Part shown: in pieces, positions 1 through 11,680 of the stretch
How positions within the stretch are numbered: the stretch's first letter is position 1
Layout: every line of letters starts with the position of its first letter
NCBI RefSeq assembly: GCF_000004075.3
Contig: NC_026659.2
Coordinates: 31,080,272-31,144,271 of the forward strand
Length of the DNA stretch: 64,000 nt
Direction of reading: 5' to 3'
Origin: Cucumis sativus
Lineage: Eukaryota; Streptophyta; Magnoliopsida; Cucurbitales; Cucurbitaceae
Program-made: the position numbers and the translations under genes
The notes under the pieces: model-generated
Database searches by the model: none
Seen by the model: only the letters and a program-made list of their open reading frames with translations
What the model was told of the DNA's origin: nothing

Positions 1-1546
1 CGATGGAGAAGTGGGAGGCGAAGCTTTTGGAAGCAACCGAAGATGGCAAGATTGTAAGTTAGGATGACAAGTAAATTTCTAGTTCATTTATTATTCATCA
101 TCATGTTTGACATTATTAATTTAACAAATTCAGACGAAAACCATACAAAGTGTTACGTTTTAATTATCTTTATAAAAATTAACTATCCTAACAGGTTATT
201 GCAAACTTCAGTGCACATTGGTGTAGACCTTGTAAATCCATGACTCCAGCATATTGTGAGCTTGCTGATAAGTATACTTCCATGGTATTTTTAGCCATTG
301 ACGTCGATGAGCTAGCCGTAAGTAAAACCTATCTTTTGGTCATCCTTCGTTTATTTATATAATTAACTTGATGTTTTTAGAGGCATATATATAACTAATA
401 TGATGAATCTATAGCTCTCCATTGGTATGCTGTTCTTGTCCATGGCTTAACTCTTCCATTATATTTTAACATTTGTATGGTTTTTATTTCACATTTTATT
501 TCACTCTCATCCCTTGTTTTGTTTTTGTTTGTTTCTTGTTTTTGAAAATAAGGAAAAACAAAGATCATGTCTATTAGTTCTTTCTTTCAATTGTATAGAT
601 TAAACATATTTTTTTTTTAACAAGTGGTAATTTATTATGTGTTGGAAAAACTAGAATTAAACATGAATTATGATAATACCTCAAACTAGATTTTATTAGA
701 GTTATTTTTAAAAATAGTAAAATAAATTAAAATACTCATCAATTATAGCAAAATTTTGAATTTTATCAATCATAGAAACTGATAGACTTTTATATAACTG
801 TTTATCAAAGCTGCTGATTATAAGCATATCAATGTTCATCAATGTTTATTATTGATAGAATATGAAAATTTTGTTATATATTGTAAATATTTTGTCAAAT
901 TTGCGTTTTTCATTTTACTATTTCTTTTTTTTTGAAACGGAAACAAACTTCTTTATCAATAATAATATACTATAAGAATAACAAAGAAGCCTAAAAATGG
1001 GAGAAAGAGGATCAATAAGTCAACTAGGTTGACCCCTTAGCATCCTCAATATATTTATTTCTCAAATTCGTATATAATTTCAAAGTTCCTTTTTCTATTT
1101 ATAACGTGTGGGGTCTAACTTTGGTTGAGAATACATGTAGGATTACCACAAATGAAGCCACACTAAATGCTTGTGTATGTATGTCTAAGAAAATGATAAA
1201 CAGAGAATTGAAAAGATTACCAAATTAAAAATAACACCTGAGAATGGTTTTTAGCTTGTTGTATTGTGTCCCTAATTGGAGTTTTATAAAGTTTTAGTGT
1301 TTAGGAGAATTAAGATGGTGAGTTGAAATATATACTAATGGAAGTTTGTTAGACGACTGATGTGGGGGTGAGTGTGTTATATATTTTTGGCAGGAACTGA
1401 GTACATCGTGGGATATCAAAGCCACGCCAACGTTCGTGTTCTTTAAAGATGGTCGCCAAGTAGATAAATTAGTAGGAGCTGACAAGTCAGATCTGCAACA
1501 AAAGATTGCTGCAATGGACGAATCGGTAATCAAATCTCAGACTTGA
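1..1546 (+). CDS. h-type thioredoxin, 5' end outside window
   Basis: Cytosolic or membrane-associated disulfide reductase of the plant thioredoxin h family. Exons seen: 1-53 (partial), 195-317 and 1394-1546, all with GT/AG borders and phase 0, stop TGA at 1544-1546. The product contains the beta-strand VIANFSAHW, the redox site WCRPCK (219-236), the DVDEL segment and the KATPTF stretch with the cis-proline, which is the normal thioredoxin order and length at the C-terminus. The usual active site is WCGPC or WCPPC; here the third residue is Arg (codon AGA, one transition from Gly GGA). The ATG at position 3 lies inside the region that aligns with the interior of Arabidopsis TRX h9-like proteins, so the real start is probably in an upstream exon outside the window. 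The gene runs convergently toward the methylesterase gene. Intron 2 (318-1393) carries a dispersed palindromic repeat. Confidence 0.85.
703..911. repeat. GATAGA-type palindromic dispersed repeat, copy A
   Basis: A roughly 200-bp AT-rich element inside the thioredoxin intron. It has the family architecture: an arm reading ...tatagcaaaattttga, a core with short direct and inverted forms of attgataga/tctatcaat, and a mirrored arm ending ttttgtcaaatttg. Other copies lie near 10521, 15824, 18631, 26793, 28549, 32283, 35575 and 41591. Long imperfect terminal inverted repeats and no coding capacity suggest a MITE-like or foldback element; family name unknown to me. Confidence 0.6.
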
Positions 1547-2033
1547 TTCTTCTTCTTCTTCTTCTTTTTTCCCTATCGTTTTTTTGCCTTCCTCAATATC
1601 ATTCATATACATAGAGAAAGTCTAAAAAAAGCACAAAAGAAATTTCTCAAAAAGTGATCAAAACAAAGTAGGGTGTACTACTGCATGAGAAGAAAATCTT
1701 TTCTGCTTTCTTAATTAATTATATATCAACTTCTTCAGTGTGAAGAAAAATTAATCCCCATTAATTCATACTCAAAAGAGGATAAAATTAAATCACTCTT
1801 TTATGATTGGTTCCTTGCTTTGCAAGCGAACACACCATGTACTTCTACCCCAATGCAATGCAATGCAATTTTAAACAATTACCCAAAGTTATAAATCATC
1901 ACCAGTTAATTTTAATTTATTGTTGAAATTAAATCACATATGCATGACATGTTGGTTCTTATAATAATAATAATACTTTAGTAGGAAGAAAAGATCAAAT
2001 TTTAAAAAGAAAAAAAAATGTTTAGTTAATTAA
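1547..2033. other. convergent intergenic region
   Basis: Shared 3' flank of the thioredoxin and methylesterase genes. A (TTC)n run follows the thioredoxin stop at about 1548-1566; the rest is AT-rich and shows no further gene. Confidence 0.6.
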
Positions 2034-5000
2034 TTAATTAATTACATATCCCCCCATATTTAGGGTAGAGCTTTTTACAAGCAAGCCAAAGAGTAGAGAT
2101 GGATTGGAGAAAAAAGGGCTATGATCGGTATCCATTTCGTATACGATTTCTGGTGGCCATTTCTTTATCATGGCTTCTTGTTGCTCCGGTTTTATTACTC
2201 GATCGTACATTGTTCTTATATACACTCGTTTCACCTTCTCTGCGCCCTCCTCCTCGCTGCTGCTGCGCTCCTCATCTCTGAACTCTGCAGACATTAACGC
2301 CTGGATTGGCCCTGGTCTCAGTAGCATCGCTGCTAGTGTCGAATCCTAACATAGATTTAATTAATAACATCAAACACTACGTCCTTTAATTCATTCATTC
2401 TTTTTATAGAATGGGTTTAGGTACCTCTTGGGGACTCATGTGATAGGCGATTTTACGTTGGAATTCCCTCTTGATGACCGCAGTGGTGGGAGGTTGTTCG
2501 GATCCTAGTCCAAATCCTAGGCTGTAAACATCTCCATATTCAGAAAAATCTGGCACTCCCTACACATTAAAAATCATAATTAAAATAAGTTTAGCTTAAT
2601 GATAATTAAGCTAACATTTCATTAGAATATGATTCTATCTTTCATCTCCACTGCTGAGTGAAATTGTTTACTGTGTCGTGATAAGAATAAATCCCCTATT
2701 TTTCACACTACTGTTAGTGATCACATTAATTGATTATGAAGTCAACACATAAATTAATAATTGTTTAAAGGTCTAGAAAATGTCTAATTATGTAAGGTCT
2801 ATAGATGGAGATTAGGGAGGAGGTTACACGGGTGTGTACCAAGACATCGGAAATTTTTTACTCCCCTATTGCTTACAACACACGTGTCTCTATCTAAAAA
2901 TGCATCGATTTTATACATTAAAAAAATAGAAAAAGAAAAACCCAATTCTCTCTCTCTCTCTCTTTCAACAGCTCAACTTCAATCAATCACCATAAAGTGA
3001 GGAAATGTGGTTGTCAACAATTTTCTTTTCATTTTGCCATATCTAGTAAAAAAAAATCTTCCCTCTTTTTCTTCCTTTCTATGCCTCAAAAGCTTCCGAA
3101 GCGTTTCCCCGAGCCGGATTGGTAGGTAGAGATTAGAGAGAAGTGAGATAGGGAAAAACTAGAAGACTTATTTGGGCTAGCGTTGGGTGGAATCCATAAC
3201 TAACTCCATATATGAAACTCCCACTATATTATAAGTAATCAAATTAGTATTATTTTTTTAAATTAGTGTACACAATTTTCTACTTTATCTCTCTATTTTA
3301 TTTAAATTAAAATAATTTACACTTCAAATTAATACAAACAAACCCAAGGTTGGAAAAATCACATCAACAGATTTGAAGCAGATGAGCAGGGAGAGGAATA
3401 AAAAGGTGGGACACTATTATATTGAATAATGTAGGAATGGAAAGGGAAAAGAAAGAAAATAGAGTTGAATAAACAAGAGATGTCCATATCAGATTGGGCC
3501 ACATGGGCAGAGCAGGAGGAATTCCTGTGCCCAATCAATAGGGAATTAGAAATAGAATGGCTTTTGTATTATTATTATTATTTTCCCTTCATCATCAAAA
3601 GAATAATAATAATAAAACCCATAGAATACAATTTGAGTGCACACGTGAGAACTGTGAACTTGTCGCCTTCTATTCAGCACACTAAACACTATTACTTTGT
3701 GGACTTTCAACACTCCCCAACTCCCCTAATATCCTAATTTTGACTCCTACTTCAAAATAATATAATACCAAAAGATATTCCATCCACACTCTACCATTAT
3801 ACACATTACACACATAATGATTTATTACATTCTTAATTTTCATTTTAATATACTCTATATTCTTCTAAAGGAATGTTTTAATCTTAATTAGATATTAAAT
3901 TTATCTAAGTTAAAATTTAAAAAGAAAAAAAGAGAGAAAACTTTAAATCTACCTATAATACCTATTATTTGATGCATAAGAAGTATGTTAGGTAAATTAG
4001 AGGTGTGAATGGATTGAGTTGGGAGACACTCTCGACCCAAACCCATATTTTCGGAATGATTGATTTGGCATTCCGAATAATAAGATTAATTTTTCTAAAA
4101 TATGGGTTGGATTGGGTTGTTAGACTATATATATATTTACCCTCTTATATGATCGTTTAACTTTTTACCTTCAAATATGCTTTACTTTTTATAGGATGTG
4201 GTAACTTTTCATACGATCATTTAACTTTCTACAATGTTTAACTATATATATATATATATATTAATATAGGTAGGGTAGTTTAGCTACCCTAATGCAAATA
4301 TTTTAATTTATTTATTTATGAAAATGTGTTGGAGTAAAATGTATTTTATTTTGTAAAAAATTACATAGAAAGCTTTTTATCCGCAACGTAGGGTGTGGCA
4401 CAAAAAAATTACAGCAGCTAAAGGAAGGTATTTTCACCAAAGAGAGGGGGACACGTTCTTGGCTGCCGCTGTGGTTCCACCGTACCAATCTACTTCGGGA
4501 TAAAAATCGCATTCAAGCGACCTCCACTTTTACATTACATTACCACAACTTATCACTTATATGTACTTTCTCTTTTCCTTTAAACATAAATCTAACACAA
4601 TTTTGGTTATTAGTCTTTTGAATTATGTTTATGCCCAACTCAAATTATCTTTCTTTTTTAAACTTCATGCTTCAGTCTTTTCTGGACAACAAAATCTTTT
4701 GAATTATTTCCTAGAAAGAGCTTGGACGCAATCCTTCCTGTGTCGCTTCCGTCGAACGAATTGTTCAATAAAGTTCTTTTCTAGTAAAATTCTTTTTATA
4801 AAAATTAAACTATTTTTTTTTAAAAAAAAGATATTTGTCCAAGAAAAATATTAAATACCAAGAATATGTTACAATTTAATATGAAAGTTTTCGATCAAAA
4901 TCCGATATGTGATCTTCATACATTTTTGTCATTAGTAGAAATTAAACTTCAACCTCGTGAATGGTATTGTTTGCTTGTTAAATGTAGGAAGGATTTAATT

Positions 5001-6500
5001 TTTTATGATTCAATGTCTTTTAATTTATGGTATTTCTTAAGAAAAAATCTTCAAAATTATGAAAAATTTAGTAAAGAGAATGAAGTTATCACTTGCACAA
5101 TTAACATTTAACTGATTTAAGTCTTACAATCTGGATTTGGATTGGTTAATATAATGGAATATTGGTTAATATAATGGAATCCTTAATCAAAATGTTAATA
5201 AAAGTTTAGTTTACATGAACCAGCTGGCTGGTGGCTGTCTCTATTTCATTTCCTAATTAAAAAGACAAAAACGAAAGTGTTTAATTAACTGAGTAATGAC
5301 TTCTTTTTTTTTTTCTTTCTAGAAAACGATAAATAGTTAATGGCTTTTTAATGATAATAAGTTATAAATTTCGTTTCAAAGAAAATTAAAATTTAATTAG
5401 TGAGAATTTTATTGATTCTTAAAGATAGTTTATAAAATCTTGTTACGTTTTAAGGACTATATTGTAATATTTGAAATTATGGGGACTAATTGTAAATTTT
5501 ATAAACTAAATTTCTAATTTAACCGAATGAATTAGCAGGCTGGGCGTTTTCTCTGCCTCATGCCATCTGCGATGAGAGCAAGAGAGCTTAGCGGTTCGAC
5601 TAACGGCCAAAACTATTCACACGTTTTCACTCGCATATAATCGACAGCACCACCACCGCTGGCCGGCGACGAGCTTCACAACAATCTCGTCGTCCGGCCG
5701 CCGCACTACTACTCCAAGTTCTACTTCAATTACTATTCGTAAAATCAAACATGAACTAAAAGTAGTGAGAACAAGAGAATTTACTTACGTCTTTAATATC
5801 TTGATCATTCTGGAATCCAAATCTCAGCATCGTTGCCGCTACATACACCGCCAAACGGATTTTCTTCGCGAACTTAAGCGTCGCTTGAGTAACACTTAAT
5901 CCTCCAGCGCTATGTCCAACCAGAATGATCTGCAAAAGTTTTCAACGATCTCTAAATCAAACAGAACTTCACTCGATCGCAATCGATTGAAGAACGACAC
6001 ATCCGAAGACGAAAATGAAATTACAAGAAGCAACGAATGTATAATAATAATAATAATAATAATAATATAATTACCTGCTCATTTTCTATTAAACTAGAGA
6101 TGAAATCGAGCAGAGGCTTATAGTAATTGTCTAATCTAACGACGGAAATCAGATCGGAACGATGGATTCCACACAGAGATTAACAAAAAAAAAAAGAAAA
6201 CGACGAACGTATAATAAAAACATTAATTACCTGTTCGTTTTCCGGCAAAGTAGAAATGAAATCGAGCAGAGGCTGATTGTAATCGTCGAAATTGAAGACG
6301 GAATTCGGATCAGAGCGATCGATTCCAGCGCCTTTGAGATCAATACAAGTGACTTTAAAGCCAGAATTCTCCATTAAACATCTGATTTTGTACCAGCACC
6401 AACCTCCTCCACTTATGCCATGAACGAGAACGAAGTGCGGCGGAATCTGCACTGAAACAGAGTTCACTGAACTTGGCGCCAGGTTTTCTTTCTCTCCCAT
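2034..6500 (-). CDS. MES17: methylesterase 17-like alpha/beta hydrolase
   Basis: Carboxylesterase of the plant MES family; the Arabidopsis MES17 relative hydrolyses methyl-IAA to auxin. Four exons on the minus strand: 6231-6500, 5789-5929, 2425-2559 and 2034-2345, all GT/AG and phase 0, giving 285 residues, a normal family length. Visible landmarks: HFVLVHG near residue 22, the nucleophile elbow GHSAGG with Ser97, the acid Asp230 in YDRVIKPEQQ, and His257 in TDHSPFFSNP, so the catalytic triad is complete. The motif DHSPFFSNP and the Glu-rich loop before the acid favour the MES17 branch over SABP2-like esterases; the substrate is inferred from that. Oddities: intron 2 is 3.2 kb while the others are short, and intron 1 holds a diverged copy of the end of exon 1. 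The gene is convergent with the upstream thioredoxin gene. Confidence 0.92.
2947..2963. repeat. (TC)n microsatellite
   Basis: Seventeen bases of alternating TC in methylesterase intron 2. Confidence 0.8.
4004..4132. repeat. pseudo-palindromic AT-rich repeat relic
   Basis: A stretch in methylesterase intron 2 where ggattgagttggg / cgacccaaacccatat faces atatgggttggattgggttgt. Mirrored ggttgggtt/aacccaacc segments of this kind are common in old plant DNA-transposon relics. Family not identified. Confidence 0.35.
5141..5180. repeat. exact 20-bp tandem duplication
   Basis: The 20-base unit attggttaatataatggaat is present twice, head to tail, without a mismatch, in methylesterase intron 2. Confidence 0.9.
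5521..5740. other. GC-rich islet in methylesterase intron 2
   Basis: About 220 bases with several CpGs (ctggccggcgacgagc, cgtcgtccggccgccgc) in otherwise very AT-rich intron DNA, ending about 50 bases from the exon-2 donor. No long open frame is kept on either strand. It could be an inserted piece of another gene's leader or a lost exon; I cannot assign it. Confidence 0.5.
6071..6170 (-). pseudogene. duplicated, diverged copy of methylesterase exon-1 end
   Basis: Read on the minus strand, this 100-bp stretch repeats the last ~31 codons of exon 1 and its splice donor. The real exon ends in PLLDFISTLPENEQ|gtaatt, while this copy reads PLLDFISSLIENEQ|gtaatt with about two thirds of residues conserved upstream and the frame still open. 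There is no clear AG acceptor at its 5' side, so it is probably a non-functional relic of a local tandem duplication. It lies in intron 1, about 60 bases from the true exon end, next to a (TAA)n run (about 6040-6068). Confidence 0.75.
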
Positions 6501-7739
6501 GGCGGTTCTTCAAATATTTACGAATTGGAAGTAATGATTGTAAATGTGTATTATATATATATAGAGTCTGTGTAGTTGAAGTAGTCCTTGAAATCATTAT
6601 AATGTTTTTTCTTTTTTCTTTTTTCTTTTTGTTTAGTCGGACCTTACAAGATTTAATTGTTTATATTTTATTCTTACATTCAGTTCCACTATGGTTGAAA
6701 AAACTAGAGAGTCTTTGAAGGGAATGGACGGTTGAGATTTTAATCATCGAAACCAATCACTGTCGCTTGTATTTGAGCCTACGGTGTGTGCAGCTTCAGG
6801 GGAAAATATTCTAGAATCTGTTGTTAAAAAATTATGAGAAGTGATGAATTATTTGTATTAATTTTTCCTTTAAAAAAGGAGAGAGTTATTTCTTCCCATT
6901 GATGATGTAATTTTGTTTTAAAGAATTTCTTTGCCAAGGTCTTAGTTCTTTTTCAGGATAGAAATTAGTTAGAATGATAAAAAAAGATTTAGAAAAAAAA
7001 TAGTTCATACACATATATGACAAAAAGTAATTAGAAATATCAAATAACTTTTAAAAAACTATAAAATAATTATTCACTTATAAATTTGTTATTTTTGTAA
7101 TTTAGAAAATGTACTAGCAAATGTAAAAATTGAGTTGTTCCAGAAATAGAATCTTTGATTTTTACCATATAAAATATAAAAGTTATATTATTTTTAATAT
7201 TTTGAAGGTTGACTTGTATATGAATTTATATAAAAAGTTAAATAATTGTTTTTTTAATATTCAAAATTTGATTTTTGAAATAAACAATCAATGAACATTT
7301 GAAATTATTCATATATTATGTATATATAGATAGGTAGAGTGTGTGTTGTGTGATCTTTCTAGTACAACAAATAAGATACGAAATTTAAACCTAACGTTTA
7401 ATTTAAGAGAAGTACGTAGTACATATCAATTCAATTAGTTTGGGTAAAGAAAAATGGTGTGATGTGTTGGAGATTTGATTGTAATTTTTTATATTTATCT
7501 ATCAACATTTGTGATCGTTTTGAGGTTGTTTTAAATATAGTTTTGATATATGTTTCAGACTATCATTAATTTTTTTAGAATATTTTATTTTTCTTCTCTG
7601 AATTTGTCGGTTTTCTTATTTCGTTCAATATTTTCCTTTATTGAGTTGCGACTTATCTTGTTCAAATGAGGATTTTCTGTCTTTCTTAAATTTGGTTTTA
7701 AAAGGAGAATAATGGTGATTTCTTAAGGTTGTTGTTTTT
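6501..7739. other. gene-free AT-rich stretch
   Basis: Promoter side of the methylesterase gene followed by AT-rich DNA. I see no exon-like sequence, RNA gene or clear transposon. Confidence 0.5.
6551..6564 (-). promoter_or_regulatory. TATA-like element of the methylesterase gene
   Basis: An alternating TATATA stretch lies 51-64 bases upstream of the methylesterase ATG on the minus strand. Spacing fits a TATA box with a very short leader; equally it may be a simple AT run. Confidence 0.35.
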
Positions 7740-8290
7740 GTTATTTGAGAAGACATTTTCTACTTTGTGACCGAATTATTCATCATTATGTTATTTCTCT
7801 TTGGTTACTATAATCTACCGTCCAAGTTCTTTATCCCTTGAGTGTGCAACATGCTGAAGATAATTGCAATCTTAAGGTCGGGAACCTAAGACTCGGTTAT
7901 GGAGAAAGCTAAAGAGTTCTCCATCTTAAGGGATACTGCTAAGATTCATCAACGAGGGAGTTCGCCGACTTCCAAGAGAAGAAAACAACGTTTAGAGGAG
8001 TCTCATCACACACTGACGAAAGTCAAAGTATACAACACCAATATTATCAAACTTAGATATATAGAGTGTAAGTACCTTTAAGGAGTCTCACATCTAAGGA
8101 AAGTCTAGATCAGATCAGTGAATTAACCTCTACATGTGAGTTATTGAGATAAGTACTCTGTTGTAAACTACTTACTTTTAATATTAGTGGATTATCTTTT
8201 TTTTAGGCACATACTATCCCTAAACATAGGTAGATTTCACCAAACTAAGTTATTAGCTTTGGTGTAACGGATCACTTGTCGATATTTTGA
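7740..8290. mobile_element. probable LTR-retrotransposon remnant
   Basis: Less AT-rich than its surroundings. The segment tgttgtaaactacttac... ttagtggattatc... near 8160-8200 resembles the end region of plant Copia-type LTRs and leaders, and short open frames are broken. No polyprotein domain and no paired LTR were found, so the class is tentative. Confidence 0.35.
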
Positions 8291-8839
8291 AGGCGAACTA
8301 AAAGAAAATAGAATAAATATAAATTAAATACGACGACAAAATATCCTTTCTTTTCTTAATAAAAGGATTCAATTAATATATTTATTATTTTATTTTCATC
8401 ATTGGAAAAAGTTGTGTAAAGATGGAATTACTTAATTGGGATAAACTTTTTTGTTTAGGAAAGGATAAACCAATCTTAGATCCATATTCACTTAACCATT
8501 TCTAATATTGGGATTTGCAATTCCTAAATAGTATGAAATTCTTCCATTTATTGTGTTATGTTAAACTATTTATAAAATATAACAAAATTCATTTATTTCT
8601 GTATGATCTTTTTAATAGTATAAGTGTTATGTTAGTTGACTCGTTTTCTCTTAGCGGCTTCATTGCTTTGCTTACGAGGAAGGAAAACTTAAAATGTAAG
8701 CCTAATGCTTAGTGAGTGACATTTTAGGAAAAACCTTTTGGAGAATGCGAGTACAAGCATAATATTATTTTACAAAAACAACTCAACACTTTAGCACACG
8801 TTAAGAACAATAAATTAAATACCATGTTAGCCTTTATTT

Positions 8840-9480
8840 AATTAATCATTTGTATCTTTGCAGACCCTCGCCCAATTTCAGTTACTCTTGGAGGTTAGCT
8901 CAAAGGCGAACCACTCAATGCATACAGTCACCTACTCGCCACTCATACTTTAACTTGTAAACAAACTTTCAAACGACCATGTTTTTTTATATAAAACATA
9001 AACAAAGTTACACCATGTATATTATACTAAACATAACATGACATTGAAAGAAAAATTTAAGATAAAACTCATCTTCTTCAAAAGGGTCACCTTTTAATTC
9101 CTTTTTAACGCCTAACTTAACCTAAGTTCTCTACTTCTCGTTTGATATTTTCTTGGTAGAGCTTTAACACGAGGTCTCTATTTATACTAATCCTAAATTG
9201 AATTAGTCAACCTAAAACTTATCTTAGTTGTCAACTCCTTCTTAGTGTCTTACACAGGGCAGTTTAATATCCTTCTTAATCCATGCTTAACCTAAGCTTA
9301 ACACTTATTTAGCTTAACCAATCATTCCGATTTAACACTTCATCAACTCCTCCTCACCTCATAACTAGTTAAGTACTCGTTGCCACCTTCCCTAATTCTC
9401 AACTTCCTTTCTCGTAAGACTATTCTTTCCCTAGCTCAAGACACGCAACTCTACTTCAGAACGCGGGCTTCACAACATCG
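8840..9480 (-). mobile_element. probable LTR-like remnant
   Basis: A block with balanced composition and no kept frame. On the minus strand gtataaatagagacctcgtg (near 9165-9185) looks like a TATA box and leader, as in a plant LTR promoter. No coding domain or second LTR is visible, so this is a weak assignment. Confidence 0.3.
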
Positions 9481-10520
9481 GTTGTTAATTTGTATTTTGT
9501 AACCAACTTTACACCGTGGATTGAAACCTCCTTTTTGATTCTTTTGTTTTTGGTAGAATTGGCTCTGTTTTTCCATTTGTCGTTCATCCCCCACTAAATA
9601 ACTCCAAATTAAACAACTTTCATTCATTTCTTGGAACTACTCATCAAATAAGATAATATGGACATTTTGAACGTGGAAGACACATCAGCAAAATAGTAGA
9701 AAACAAACAGAATAATATTAATTATTAAATGCAAAAATTACTCAAAAGACTTTTTTTCAAGAAAGAAAATAAATAAAATTGGGATCCCATGTTTTGAGAA
9801 AATTTTCGTTTTGTTTTTGTTTGTTTATGTCCACTTTGGAGGCCCCAACAAAACGTCCCTATTGATTTCCTTTCCTTTGTCTCATTTATTGTTTGTATTA
9901 AAGATAAGGATTTTGGATTAAAATAACCAAATCTCACTCACCTAATCCCTTTCCTAATAATAATATTCTTATTTTATATTATTAATTCATTCATTCCAAT
10001 TTAATACATTTAAATAATGGATATTAAACACTCAATATATTTATTTATTTTGATGTTAAAACGTCTATTTATTTCCATATTTTATGTTAGAGGAAAAGAT
10101 CAAAACGTTTGTTGGTATTTATTCGTTTTAATAATAAAAGTGAAGTTATTTTCGATATTATTGTCTTAATTTTTTTATTTATTTTGGTTTTTGGAATTTT
10201 TATTTATTTCCTCTCTAGTCCTTATAATTTATGGGTAAACAAAAAATAAACTACAATGAGAAAGATGCTAAAATAATTTTGATGTTAAAATGTCTATTTA
10301 TTTTTCTTTTTTAGTTTTTAAAAATTTAGCTTGATTTTAAAATGTTACTGTAAAATAGATTAAAATCACTTGGAATATATAAGTAGAGTAGTAAAACTTA
10401 ATTTTTAAAAATTAAATACTTATCAACCATTAAAATGAGAAATATGGTGTGAAACATCAAAATGATCTTAACTTTTTTAAGGAAAATGGTCATGAATTGC
10501 AAAATATATAAATATTAAAA
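9481..10520. other. gene-free AT-rich stretch
   Basis: No gene or recognised repeat seen. Confidence 0.45.
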
Positions 10521-10740
10521 GGAGAATTGTCAAAAATAGAAAATTTGATAAAATATTTGCAACATATAGCAAAATTTTATATTCTATTCATAATAGATAT
10601 TGATAGATAATTATATGTTTCTATTAGTAACATTGATAGACAGTAATAAAAGTCTATCAATTTCTATTATTGATAGAATACAAAATTTTGCTATAACTTA
10701 TAAATATTTTAATTTATTTGGATTTTTAAAAATGTCATTT
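10521..10740. repeat. GATAGA-type palindromic dispersed repeat, copy B
   Basis: A full-length copy: left arm gaattgtcaaaaatag...aacatatagcaaaatttt, core with several attgataga and tctatcaat words, right arm caaaattttgctataac.... A further partial arm (atatagcaaagaaatt ... ttttgctatatatcg) follows up to about 10830. Confidence 0.65.
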
Positions 10741-11259
10741 TATAAAATATAGCAAAGAAATTAAAAGTGCTATAGAGAGTTTGATTGATTTTGCTATATA
10801 TCGTAAATAGTTTCAATATTTTGCTAAAAACATAAAGGAGGAACCTCATATGGATTATTTATTTTTTGAAAAAATTATTTTTTTTTAGCAATAAGAACAA
10901 TAATAAAGGAAAAAAGAACTTATGATGAAAGGTTAGGGAAATTTTCAAAAATGAAAAAGAAAATGACAAAACATTTGTACACAAACAAAATAAATTGCGT
11001 ATAAACCATTTTGGAGTTTAGTGATATTATGCTATTTATGTAAATATTTTGTAATTTTTTATTATATTTGAAAAGACCACGAAACATTATAGAAAAAGTA
11101 AAATAAGTGAATGAGAATGACATTCTTGGTTATTATAAAATCAATTAATTATGAGAGAATAATTCTTAATTTAGTGTGATTCTTGGATTGAATTGACCAC
11201 CATCATTTGTGAATTATAGAACTAAGGATAAAAATGTCAATTAAGGAAGAGGGAAAGAT
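10741..11259. other. gene-free AT-rich stretch
   Basis: Apart from the partial repeat arm at its start, nothing recognisable. Confidence 0.4.
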
Positions 11260-11680
11260 TAAAAATATGAGTTGATAACGAGATGAACCTAGTCAACCTC
11301 GTCTAATTAAGCCACGAGACCAAGGTCGAGCCTTTAGGGCAACCCATTTACCGGAAGCTCGAAGTACTAAGGTTGCAAGGAAAGAAGCCGAGACAAACCT
11401 TGGAGTGGGACGGGCTTGAGTTAGGCAATGTGTCCACACAAATTTGATACGATGTCGAATCGAGAAAAAATAGGAAAAAGAGTAATTAGAAGACAAGAGA
11501 GAAAGAAGATAAGTACGAGAAGAGAAGAAAGAAAAGCAAGGTAAAAGCTAATCGAGAGACTAAAACTTAGAATGAGAACCTTGAACTCTTTTTGACACAC
11601 ATCGAAGCTTGTATGACCTATCCTACACCTATGTGTAGTTTTTCATTCTTTCGTAGACACACTCACTTTTTCGAAAAATA
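11260..11680. mobile_element. GC-richer islet, probable retroelement fragment
   Basis: About 400 bases with words such as ccacgagaccaaggtcgagc and aagccgagacaaacc, a style typical of plant Gypsy LTR regions, followed by a leader-like tail. No protein domain is preserved. Assignment is from composition and style only. Confidence 0.3.

Noticed and set aside
4866..5111. 81-residue open frame with a segment (REWYCLLVKCRKDLIFYDSM) vaguely like Ulp1-type proteases
   Set aside because: No catalytic His/Asp/Cys context, no flanking exons, lies in an intron on the opposite strand; similarity is too thin.
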